A program made the translations under genes and the position numbers. Source: Porphyra umbilicalis (taxonomy: Eukaryota > Rhodophyta > Bangiophyceae > Bangiales > Bangiaceae). Taken from it: 28,280 nt of DNA. The first letter of the stretch is position 1; each line of letters opens with the position of its first letter. The notes under the pieces are model-generated. The model was not told where the DNA came from and did no database searches. It worked only from the letters and a program-made list of their open reading frames with translations. Shown here in pieces: positions 18,738 through 27,586 of this stretch. The stretch is from positions 1 through 28,280 of the forward strand of contig KV919295.1 of the NCBI GenBank assembly GCA_002049455.2. The letters are read 5' to 3'.

Positions 18738-19367
18738 TGTTGAGACGAACAGGGTGGGTCGCCCCCGCCAATGGGGGGAAAGCCGCGCTCCAGCGCCGGC
18801 AGGTCCTCAACACACGCACCGGGGAAGAAGAAGGCTCGTCCGCGGTGGAGACTGGTGGAGAGGGTAAAAGTCTTTGCTCGTCTGCCCCCGGTGGCTCGCC
18901 CACCTCTGGCCGCCAAAACCCCTCTCTATGTATTCTCCCCGCTCCCCGTGGGTGTTGCCCCACGGGGCCCCTTGCGCAGCTCCCCTCGCTGCGCCCAGGT
19001 TGCGCTCCCCCGCGCACCGCCGCCTCACCGCGCCGGTCGCGCCACGCACGTCACCGAGTGGTCGCGTCCGGACGGCGTGCCACGCACGCCGCCGGTCGGT
19101 CGCGCCCGCTCCCAAATTCGAGCCCCGGGTCCAAGTACCACGTGGCACCCGGGTTCAGATAATGTCCCAATCTCGGGTCCAGATAGGGCGCCAAGTCGCC
19201 TCATGCGTGCACCGTCGACGGCCCCGCACGTGGATCGGCCTGGCGGCCCGTCCTCCTCCGTCGGCCGTGCCCGCCGACCGCCAGCCTCCCCACGTGGGAG
19301 GCTCACCGCTTGCCCCAGGGGATCGCGCCCCTTCCCGTCCCAGGGGGCGCCTCCCCCACCCCCAACA
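18738..19367 (-). repeat. 3' LTR of copia element 2
   Basis: 630 bp. Relative to 23909-24539 it differs at one G/A near 18784, one C/T near 19361 and one C in the run near 18940. Confidence 0.93.
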
Positions 19368-19376
19368 CTCCCCCGC
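19368..19376 (-). other. Polypurine tract of element 2
   Basis: On the minus strand GCGGGGGAG directly precedes the 3' LTR start (TGTTGG). This is the expected place and composition for plus-strand DNA priming. Confidence 0.55.
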
Positions 19377-19387
19377 GGGGAGTCGAC

Positions 19388-22300
19388 TTAGTGGGAGGAT
19401 GGCCCAAGCCCCATGCCGAGGCAACACATTGCCAGTGCCGGGCTAGGAAGCGCCTTGGTGAGGACGTCGGCCACCATCTTGGCCGTCGGGATGTGCTCCA
19501 CCGTCAGCTCCCCCCGCTCCACACGGTCACGCACGAAGTGGTAGGCAATGTCGATGTGTTTGCACCGGTTGACGCTCATTGGGTTCTTGATCAGCGTCAG
19601 AGCCGCCTGGTTGTCGCCGTACATCTGTACAGAGCCGGCCGCCAACACGCCGATGTCCCGTAGTAGCTGCGCCAGCCACAGCGCCTCGCGCGCGCCGACC
19701 GCGGCGGCAATATACTCTGCCTCCGTTGTGGAGGCCGCCACTGTCGCCTGCGTCTTGCTCGCCCATGCCACCGCGGCACCATTGAGCGTAAACACAAACC
19801 CCGTCGTTGAGCGCCGCGTGTCGAGGTCGCCCGCAAAGTCTGCGTCCGTGTAGCCGGTTAGCGGCGCGCCACGTCCGTAGGTGAGGCCCCAGCTTTGGGT
19901 GCCCTTGACGTAGCGGAGCACGCCCTTGAGCAGGGCCCGATGCTCTTCAGTGGGAGACGCCGTGTATCGGGCCAGCCTGGCCACCGAGTAGGCAATGTCT
20001 GGGCGTGTGCTGGTAGCAAGGTATAGCAGCGCCCCAATCATCTCGGGGTAGGCCGCCTTGCTGGCACCCTCCAGTCCCGCCCCCTCGCGTCGGATGCGGG
20101 AACCAACGGGCATTGGTAGCGTGGTCGGGTTGGCGTCCTCCATACCGTAGCGCTCCACAAGGGTCTTGGCGTACTGCCGCTGTGACAGTGTAATGGTACC
20201 TGCCGCCCGGTCCCGGATGATGTGCATCCCCAGGAACCACTCGGGCTCCCCCATGTCGCGCGCCTTGAAGTGGCCCAACACGGCGGTCTTGGCCGCCTTC
20301 ACGTCGGCCACCGATGACCCGACGACCAGCAGGTCGTCCACGTACACGAGTATGTAAACCATACCGTCGCCCACCTTCTTGTACAGCAGGCACGGGTCGG
20401 CCGCCGACCGCTCAAAGCCCGCCGCCGACAGCGCGGTGATGAACGCCAGGTACCACTCGCGCGCTGCCTGCTTGAGGCCATAGATGGCCTTGACGAGGCG
20501 GCATAGCTGCGTCGGGTCGCCACGCTCGAAGCCCTTGGGCTGGCGGACGTAAAGCTCCTCCTTCAGCGTCCCGTTGAGGAACGCGGTCTTAATGTCCATC
20601 TGCTCCATGTGCAGGTTCTTGGCGGCGGCGACAGCGAGCAACGTGCGCAGAGTCGCCTGCCGCACCACCGGCGCCCACTTCTCAGTGTAGTCGCGCCCGG
20701 CCACCTGCAGGAAGCCCTTGCCCACGTTCCGTGCCTTGTGGCGTTCGACTTTGCCGTTCTGGTCGCGCTTGCGGTCAAAGATGAGCATCGTGTCGATGAT
20801 CTTGGCGTTCATGGGCACCTTGCCGTGGGGCACAGGCACCCAAGTGCCGTTCTCCCACAGCGAGCCGACCTCCTCGTGAGCCGCCTTCTCGAAGAGTGGC
20901 CAGTCGGGCTGCTTGCGCGCCTCGGCCTCTGACATGCGGTCGGGCGACGCGCGCGCGCTCAGGGCAGCGCCCTCCTCGTCATCGACGTCGCTCGTGCCGT
21001 CTATCGTCACGTCACTGCCGTCGGTAGCATCCGCTGACGGCACGGCATCTGCCGCCCCCACAGCCACATCGTCTGAGATGCCGGCTGCCTCGGGCTCGGT
21101 ACCGGTCACCAGCCGGCACGCGGCCAACACCTTGGCCATGTCCTGCTCGGGACCCACCTCCGCCGTCTTTCCGAGCGAAGGGAACTCATCCTCGTTGAAG
21201 CGCACGTTGCGGCTCTCCATCACCTTGGCACCGACTTGCACGCGCCATGCCTTGCTGGACTGCGAGTAGCCGACGAAGACGCCCGACTGGCCGCGTGGGT
21301 CCAACTTTCGACGCCCCTTCTTGAGCGCCAGCACCACCGCGCGGCAGCCAAATGCTCGCAGGTCGGCCACCGCCGGCTTGTTGCCGAAAAACCGCTCGTA
21401 CGGGGTCGTTGTCTCCCCCACCCGTGGGATGCGGTTGGAGGTGTAGTTGGCGGTGGTGACCGCCTCGGCCCACACGGCCTTTGGCAGGCCCGCGTCCTCC
21501 ATCATTGCGACCGCCTTCTCCGCCAACGTCCTGTTGTAGCGTTCGGCCACGCCGTTCTGCTCAGGCGTCTCGGGCGCCGTCGTCTGGACGGTCACCCCGT
21601 TGCTGCGCAGCCACTGCGTCAGCTCGGGCCCGGTGTATTCGCCGCCGCCGTCGCGGCGCAGCGTCTTGACCTTGAGGCCCGTCGCGCGCTCCCACTGGAG
21701 CAACGTGTCGCGCACCACTGTGCCGGCCTCGTCCTTGGACCTGATCGGGATGGCCACTGCGTAGTGGGACAAGCCGTCAATCAGGGTCACAAAGTAGCGG
21801 CTGCCACCCGTCGAGTCGACGGGCATGTGGCCGCAGACGTCCGTGTGCACCAAGTCGAGCACCCCACTAGGGGGGTTGGTCGCCGGGGTGTACACCAGAC
21901 GGGTCATCTTGGCCACGGCGCACGCGGCACACTCCTGGCCCGACACCTTGCGCAATTCGGTCGTGTCGGCGTGCATGCCGTCGACCGCCGCGGGGATGCG
22001 CGCGAGCGCGGCTCCCCCGGCGTGGCCAAAGCGCCGGTGCCACTTGAGGCCGTTGATGCCGGACGCCGCAGCCATCGCCTGACCTTCCCCAAGGTTCAGG
22101 ATGTAGACACCGCGGTGCGCGTAGCCATTGGCCACCTCCCGGCCACGAAATGTGAGGCTGACGCCGATATCCGTGAATGACACGTGTGTGCCCATCTTCA
22201 CGGATTTGGGAACGGAGAAGAGATTGGCACTGAGCCCCGGCACGTAGAGCGCGCCGGTCAGCATCAGCGGCCGCGTCCCCTCTGCCGTCACCGTGTAGAT

Positions 22301-23653
22301 CAGGATGCTGCCCTTGTGCGTGGCCAAGCGCGTCTCGCCGTTGGCCATGTTGATGCGCATCGGGGTGATCTCCTTCACGTAGCTCATGATGTTGAGCGAA
22401 TGCGTCATGTGGTGTGACGCGCCGCTGTCGATCAGCCACTTGTTGGGCGTCGCCGGGTTCGAGGGGACACCGTCCGTGCAGAGCCCCGCCATAGCCTGAG
22501 TTTCCACCGCCGCGATGGCCGACAGCGCGTGCGCGTCGTCGGCGTTGGGCGCCGGGCGCGTACCACGCCCTGCCGCCCGAGCGTTGGGACGGGGCGCGCC
22601 ATTGTGCCCGCCCCCGCCGCGGAACCTGTTGTGGCTGGCCCTTAGGGGACCGCCACCTCCGCGGCCAGTGCCACCGCCTGGTGCCCGGTTGCCATCGCCG
22701 TTGCCGCTCGAGCGGCAGTGGCGCTGAATGTGGCCGCGGCGGCCACACCCGTAGCACGTGATGTCCCCCGAGGCCGAGGCCGCCAGAGCAGCGCCGACGT
22801 CCCGCCCCGAGTTGCCCTTGCGGTTGCGCTGCATCGCGATGCGCTGCTCGGCCGTGATGAGCGCCGGCATGGCATCCTCCAAAGTCGAGTTGTTGGCCTC
22901 CAGGATGCCGGCAGTCACGATGTAGTCGGCCGGCAGGCCCGACAAGATCGTCATTAGGACCGCCCGGTCCGAGGCCTCTTCGCCGAGCTCCTTGAGCTCC
23001 CACTGGATAGTGCGTGCCCGCGCAACGAACTCCAGCACCGTCTCGTTCCCCGTCTTCTGCAGGGCGTCAAGCTGCGTGCGCAGCATCTGCGCCCGCGCCA
23101 TGCCTCGCGACCTAAAGTCCCGGTCCAGCGCGTCCCACACGCCCTTGGCGGTGGCATGGCGCCCCGCCACCACCTGGTGCACCGGCTCGAGAGCCAGGAT
23201 GATGAGCCCGCGCGCAAGCACGTTCTGACGGTCCCATTCGCGCGCGCTCTTAGCCGCCTGGGCGCGCATCGCCTCGCGCTGGTTGTGTCCGTACATTGCA
23301 CTCTGGTACGCCTGGTGCGCTGCCTGTTTTGCAGCGTCGGCCGGCGTCCCAGTCGTATCCTGCCCTTGCCCGGTCTGCATCGAGGAGGCGGCGTCCCCCG
23401 ACGTTGCCGTCATGCTGGGCGCCCCTGTCGACGTGCCGACGGCGGCCGCCGCGGTCATGCCACCGGGCGGCGCCGGAGCCACCATGGCCACTGGCACCTC
23501 GGGGCGCACGTGGAAGAGCACGTCCCAAGCGCCCCGCATCTGGAGCACCTGCTCCATCTCAATCCGCCAGTGCACGTAGTTGGCGAGGTTGAGCTTGGCA
23601 ATCCTGATGTTGCCACCGCCCGCGGCGCCGCCGCCGGGCACCGTGAAGCTCAT
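19388..23653 (-). CDS. Gag-Pol polyprotein of copia element 2
   Basis: The ATG at 23653 (MSFTVPGG) gives 1421 aa; the frame is open upstream but without ATG. The Gag domain (UBN2-like) covers about residues 15-275. The zinc knuckle is C300, C303, H308, C313. The protease is LIDSGASHH with D409. The integrase zinc ligands are H539, H544, C575, C578 and the core is D605, D668, E704 with 35 residues between the last two. The integrase C-terminal part includes FGCRAVV and GVFVGYS. Reverse transcriptase has MDIKTAFLNG and YVDD (D1106, D1107). RNase H has D1270 in YTDADFAGD, E1313 in TTEAEY and D1347 in YGDNQAA, followed by the KHIDIAYHFVRD tail common in copia. No stop or frameshift was seen. Function: reverse transcription and integration in virus-like particles of host cells. 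Confidence 0.96.
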   Translation of the reverse strand: MSFTVPGGGAAGGGNIRIAKLNLANYVHWRIEMEQVLQMRGAWDVLFHVRPEVPVAMVAPAPPGGMTAAAAVGTSTGAPSMTATSGDAASSMQTGQGQDTTGTPADAAKQAAHQAYQSAMYGHNQREAMRAQAAKSAREWDRQNVLARGLIILALEPVHQVVAGRHATAKGVWDALDRDFRSRGMARAQMLRTQLDALQKTGNETVLEFVARARTIQWELKELGEEASDRAVLMTILSGLPADYIVTAGILEANNSTLEDAMPALITAEQRIAMQRNRKGNSGRDVGAALAASASGDITCYGCGRRGHIQRHCRSSGNGDGNRAPGGGTGRGGGGPLRASHNRFRGGGGHNGAPRPNARAAGRGTRPAPNADDAHALSAIAAVETQAMAGLCTDGVPSNPATPNKWLIDSGASHHMTHSLNIMSYVKEITPMRINMANGETRLATHKGSILIYTVTAEGTRPLMLTGALYVPGLSANLFSVPKSVKMGTHVSFTDIGVSLTFRGREVANGYAHRGVYILNLGEGQAMAAASGINGLKWHRRFGHAGGAALARIPAAVDGMHADTTELRKVSGQECAACAVAKMTRLVYTPATNPPSGVLDLVHTDVCGHMPVDSTGGSRYFVTLIDGLSHYAVAIPIRSKDEAGTVVRDTLLQWERATGLKVKTLRRDGGGEYTGPELTQWLRSNGVTVQTTAPETPEQNGVAERYNRTLAEKAVAMMEDAGLPKAVWAEAVTTANYTSNRIPRVGETTTPYERFFGNKPAVADLRAFGCRAVVLALKKGRRKLDPRGQSGVFVGYSQSSKAWRVQVGAKVMESRNVRFNEDEFPSLGKTAEVGPEQDMAKVLAACRLVTGTEPEAAGISDDVAVGAADAVPSADATDGSDVTIDGTSDVDDEEGAALSARASPDRMSEAEARKQPDWPLFEKAAHEEVGSLWENGTWVPVPHGKVPMNAKIIDTMLIFDRKRDQNGKVERHKARNVGKGFLQVAGRDYTEKWAPVVRQATLRTLLAVAAAKNLHMEQMDIKTAFLNGTLKEELYVRQPKGFERGDPTQLCRLVKAIYGLKQAAREWYLAFITALSAAGFERSAADPCLLYKKVGDGMVYILVYVDDLLVVGSSVADVKAAKTAVLGHFKARDMGEPEWFLGMHIIRDRAAGTITLSQRQYAKTLVERYGMEDANPTTLPMPVGSRIRREGAGLEGASKAAYPEMIGALLYLATSTRPDIAYSVARLARYTASPTEEHRALLKGVLRYVKGTQSWGLTYGRGAPLTGYTDADFAGDLDTRRSTTGFVFTLNGAAVAWASKTQATVAASTTEAEYIAAAVGAREALWLAQLLRDIGVLAAGSVQMYGDNQAALTLIKNPMSVNRCKHIDIAYHFVRDRVERGELTVEHIPTAKMVADVLTKALPSPALAMCCLGMGLGPSSH

Positions 23654-23894
23654 CGTTGCCGCGTTGAGCCCTCGTTGACGGCGACGTTCTCCACGTCGTC
23701 GTCCTCGTCGTCGCTGGCCGCGCTCCCCCGCGCGCCTGCGACTCGACGTGCGCTGAGCGCGACGTCGTCGATGTAGTACACTTCGACCGGCTCCCAGCCG
23801 TCGCACCGCGTACACCCAGGGTCCCCAGCGAGCACCGTCTCCACGAGCCGCTCGAACCTCCACCAGGAACCGCACACAGTACCGTGTGGCAGGC

Positions 23895-23908
23895 CTGGGC
23901 CCATAACC
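23895..23908 (-). other. Primer binding site of element 2, initiator tRNA-Met anticodon arm
   Basis: The plus strand reads CTGGGCCCATAACC, directly abutting the LTR at 23909. This is the anticodon arm of eukaryotic initiator methionine tRNA (CAU anticodon inside), so the minus-strand element RNA pairs with an internal tRNA segment and not the CCA end. Drosophila copia is known to prime from a 5' half of this tRNA in the same way. Confidence 0.8.
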
Positions 23909-24539
23909 TGTTGAGACGAACAGGGTGGGTCGCCCCCGCCAATGGGGGGAAAGCCACGCTCCAGCGCCGGCAGGTCCTCAACACACGCACCGGGGAAGAA
24001 GAAGGCTCGTCCGCGGTGGAGACTGGTGGAGAGGGTAAAAGTCTTTGCTCGTCTGCCCCCGGTGGCTCGCCCACCTCTGGCCGCCAAAACCCCTCTCTAT
24101 GTATTCTCCCCCGCTCCCCGTGGGTGTTGCCCCACGGGGCCCCTTGCGCAGCTCCCCTCGCTGCGCCCAGGTTGCGCTCCCCCGCGCACCGCCGCCTCAC
24201 CGCGCCGGTCGCGCCACGCACGTCACCGAGTGGTCGCGTCCGGACGGCGTGCCACGCACGCCGCCGGTCGGTCGCGCCCGCTCCCAAATTCGAGCCCCGG
24301 GTCCAAGTACCACGTGGCACCCGGGTTCAGATAATGTCCCAATCTCGGGTCCAGATAGGGCGCCAAGTCGCCTCATGCGTGCACCGTCGACGGCCCCGCA
24401 CGTGGATCGGCCTGGCGGCCCGTCCTCCTCCGTCGGCCGTGCCCGCCGACCGCCAGCCTCCCCACGTGGGAGGCTCACCGCTTGCCCCAGGGGATCGCGC
24501 CCCTTCCCGTCCCAGGGGGCGCCTCCCCCACTCCCAACA
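23909..24539 (-). repeat. 5' LTR of copia element 2
   Basis: 631 bp with TGTTG/CAACA ends; it contains the promoter for the minus-strand element. TATA-like AATACATAG lies on the minus strand near 24105-24113, but its role is not certain. Confidence 0.93.
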
Positions 24540-24544
24540 CCGTC
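24540..24544 (+). repeat. Target site duplication of copia element 2, right
   Basis: CCGTC, identical to 18733-18737. Confidence 0.9.
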
Positions 24545-24790
24545 ACCGTGTCAGGCGGGCCGCCCGTCGACGCAATGAAAGCGAGCGGGCAATGGCTGTG
24601 CACTGGCCGTGCCGTCAGTGAAGAGGTGGTCATCGATCAGCGGCTGTACAGTATCAGGATGTTTGCCATTGTCGCTGGAGAGTGTGCGGCAGGCACCCGT
24701 CACCGCGTCTGGGGGCGATCAGGCGCGTGCCGTGTCGGCCAATCGAATTGCCAACACGGTAGTCGCCCGCGTGTAGTCCTCCCTTCGTAA
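24545..24790 (+). pseudogene. Possible 3' part of the small host gene cut by copia element 2
   Basis: If the element and one CCGTC copy are ignored, the frame from 18666-18737 continues here as TVSGGPPVDAMKASGQWLC and onward, to a stop at 24788-24790. That gives ~128 aa in all with the candidate first exon. The first ~50 residues look protein-like (EEVVIDQRLYSIRMFAIVAG). The last part is Arg-rich and could instead be intron or UTR. No family was recognised. Confidence 0.3.
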
Positions 24791-27586
24791 CGGCCATGGG
24801 GCGGACTTGAGGTGAACCGCACGCCGACCGCCAGACACCACCGTGCCCGTCGCCGGGCAATAGCCAACGGCCTCGCCTCTGCGGCGGGTGTGGCGCCCAT
24901 CTCCGTTGCCCGACACCACCGCAGCGTCGGCGGCGGTGGCGACGCGGCCGTGCGCGGCGGCCCTCGGGCGCGATGGCGTGCTCGTCAACTTGCTGGCGAC
25001 CGCCCACGTCGCTGGCGACGGTCGAAACGGCGGGAGTTCATGGCAGGGGCGCCACCCCTTTCGCCACCGTCGCCACCAGCAGCGTCGAGGTGGCCGCCGC
25101 CAGCCGCAGCGGCCGCGCCGCGGCAGAGGGTACTGCTCCAGTTTTTTCATGTGTCTTCTGCGTTTGGTGGGGCGGTGAGGACGGATGGGGGCGGCGGTCG
25201 TCCGGTGCTGCCCGTCATGTGCCTGGGTGAGCCACCCCCCCCAGGGGGCCGCGGGTTGTCCCCGAACCGCCTTGGCGGGTCCGTTTTGTAGATTGTCCCC
25301 CAGCGGCAAGGGTGGCGTGAACGCACCACCGGCGAGGGGTGGCGCGCGCCGACGCGCTGCCACCCTGGCGCGACACAAGGAAGCCATACAAGAACGCGCC
25401 GTGGTACACATGCAGGCACTCTCACCGTGTAGCTCTACATCGTAAGAGGGCGCCGTCGCAGCTGCTTGTGATTCGCCCAAGAAAACCAAAGAAGTAACAA
25501 AATGTCCGGATGCAAACACATTCAGTGCATATTTTCTCTGTTTCTCACCAGAGCAACGCCCCACAGCGGATTGCAGTACACGAGGGGTCTCGCCGATTCC
25601 GCGGACGCCGAGGCGGAGAAAAATCGGCGCGTGGTGGATCCACCACCGAGGTGCCCCAGAGCTGGGGGCGCGCCGACCGCACGGCAACGCTCACCCACCG
25701 CCCAAGCGCCGTGCGTGGTGAACAGCAACCGGCAAGAGCGCGCGGCGACGAGGGCGCCGCTCGGGCGGGCTGCGGCCGCCGCCGGCCCGAGCGCCGCCAG
25801 CCGCACGGCGGCGGCGCCCGCGCGACCGTGCCGGCGGCGTGCACGCGGGGCCCCACACAAAAAAAGAACGAGCCGTTACTTCAGACCCCACCCTGACGGC
25901 GGCCTCGCCCCGCCTCGTCGCCCGCGTCGCCCGTACGTATCCCCCCGCGGCTGCGCGGGCGGCCCGGCACCCGCCCAGTGGACGGCGGAGCCCCCACGTC
26001 AAACGTCAATGACTGCGCGAGGGCGGCGGCGTGCCGGCGCCGTCTGCCAGTGTGGGCACGCGCCCCCGCACGGCGGCCGTGCGGCCGAGATGGGGGGGGG
26101 TCGCTGACGCCGTCCTGGGCGTGGCAGCCACCTCGGGCGCGGGTCCCGCCTCGATCCAGCCGCACGCCGTCGGACAGTGGGAGGAGGAGGGCGGGGACCG
26201 CCGCCACGGAGGACGAGGCGGTGGCGCAGCCGTCCCACGGGCCACGCCCGTCAGGGGGGTGGTCGGCAGCCGGCCGGGGAGAAACGGCCGCGCCGGCTCC
26301 CGCGCGTGCAGGCGGGCGGCGCGGGGCCACGCGGCCGCCGCCTCTGCCGCGCAGCGCGCGCGGCCGAAACACGGCGGCGGCGGTCGGGATCGCGGCCGCG
26401 AGCCGATTGGCCGACGCGCCGGCCGCGGCGCGGCCGGCGCTGCAACGCGCCGCGGCTGCGCGGCCGCCTTGCCCCACACCGCCACGGGTCTGCCGGCGGG
26501 CCCGCCGACGTCGCGGCGCCCGCCCCGGGGGTGGGGTGGGCACCCCTCGAGCGTGGCAAGCGCAGCAACCACCCGCCGCGCGCTACGTTGCCGCGTCAGG
26601 CGGGCGGGGGGCGCGATGGCCTCCCCGCCCCACCCCCCCGCGTCACGTAGGCCGCCGGCGGGGCCGCCACGTGACTGCCTGCCGCCGCGGCGGCGGGGGG
26701 GCGACGGCCACGGGCGGTGGGCAACCCGGCCGGGCGGGGCCGCTGGGCGGCCGCCGCCGCCGCCACAGTCGGGAGTGGACGGGTGACGGCCGCGGCGGCC
26801 CCCCCCCCCCCGCCGCCACGGCGGCCACGTGCCCCCCCGTCGGCACCCCCCCCCGTCGGGCGCGGCGCCGGGGCGTGGCGCCCGCCGCGTCGGCAGGCGG
26901 GCCCACCGGCGCGGTGCGGGGCGGAGCGTACCCGCCCCGCCCGCCGCCGCCGCGTGCAGCTGACGAGGCGGGGCCGGGGGGGCCCCGCCCGCACCCCCGC
27001 CGCCGTCGACGGGGGCGCCCGCCGGGCGGGCGGCGGCAGAGGAGGAGGCGGCAGGCACACACACACCCCCCCCCCCCCCTCCCCTCCCCTCGCCGACGCG
27101 GCGCGGCCGCCGCGCCCCGCGGCGTGTGGCGGCAGCGCCTGCGGCAGGGGCGGTTGCAGGCGGGGGGGGGCGCCCACCCCCCGCGCGCCGCTGCGCCGCC
27201 GCGCCGCCGGCGGCGCCCCGCGTGAGCCGGTGGGTGCTTGACGCGCGCGTCGTGCGCCGCCGGCGCCGGTGGCGGGCGGGCGCGGCGGGGCAAGACGCCC
27301 GTCGACGGGCGCCGCGCGCGGGACGGCCGCGCACGCGCGCCCGCGTCGGCGCGCCACCGCACCGCCCCCGCCCTCCACGCCACCGTCACGCCGGGCGTGC
27401 GCGACGGGAGGGACCCCCCCCCCCCCCCCCCTCCACCACGAGCACCCCCCCCCCCTCTTCCCTCCGCTCCTCCTCTCCACCGGGTGCTCCGTGGTGTGCT
27501 TCTTGCCGGCGCACCACACACACCCCCCCCCCCCCCCCCCCCCCCCCCCTTCCCCCCTTCCCTCCCCCCCTTTTCCCTCCCCCACC
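24791..27586. other. Extremely GC-rich stretch, no gene supported
   Basis: From about 25700 onward nearly all frames on both strands are open because stop codons are rare at this composition, and the translations are Arg/Pro/Ala/Gly-rich with no motif. Fragments near 24716-24780, 24888-25050 and 25560-25850 (minus, with a transit-peptide-like Arg/Ala/Ser composition) look mildly protein-like but lack starts, splice sites or family signals. Several C and G runs (for example 27065-27079 and 27415-27430) would corrupt any frame. Genes may be hidden here, but I cannot support one. Confidence 0.35.
27523..27549 (+). repeat. Run of 27 C
   Basis: This is the longest homopolymer in the window, inside a C/T-only-like tract (about 27415-27586) that leads into the ATG at 27587. 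Such a tract can form an i-motif on this strand and a G-quadruplex on the other. Its exact length is likely uncertain. Confidence 0.8.

Larger units (their letters stand above)
18738..24539 (-). mobile_element. Ty1/copia LTR retrotransposon, element 2, apparently intact
   Basis: This is a 5802-bp element on the minus strand. LTRs are 630 and 631 bp with perfect TGTTG...CAACA ends. The pair differs by two substitutions and one C in a run, so the insertion is recent. The target duplication is CCGTC. A primer site abuts the 5' LTR and a G-rich polypurine tract abuts the 3' LTR. One uninterrupted Gag-Pol frame keeps every expected motif, so autonomy is plausible. Its LTRs and protein are clearly unlike those of element 1, so it is a separate copia lineage. 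Confidence 0.96.

Noticed and set aside
19388..23875. Extension of the element 2 polyprotein to 23875
   Set aside because: The frame is open but starts at GTG and the added 74 residues are Arg-rich leader sequence; the ATG at 23653 begins directly before a normal copia Gag.
25881..27334. Several frames over 200 codons on both strands
   Set aside because: All are open because stops are rare at this GC content; translations are Arg/Pro/Ala/Gly low-complexity with no motif, start context or splice evidence to choose one.
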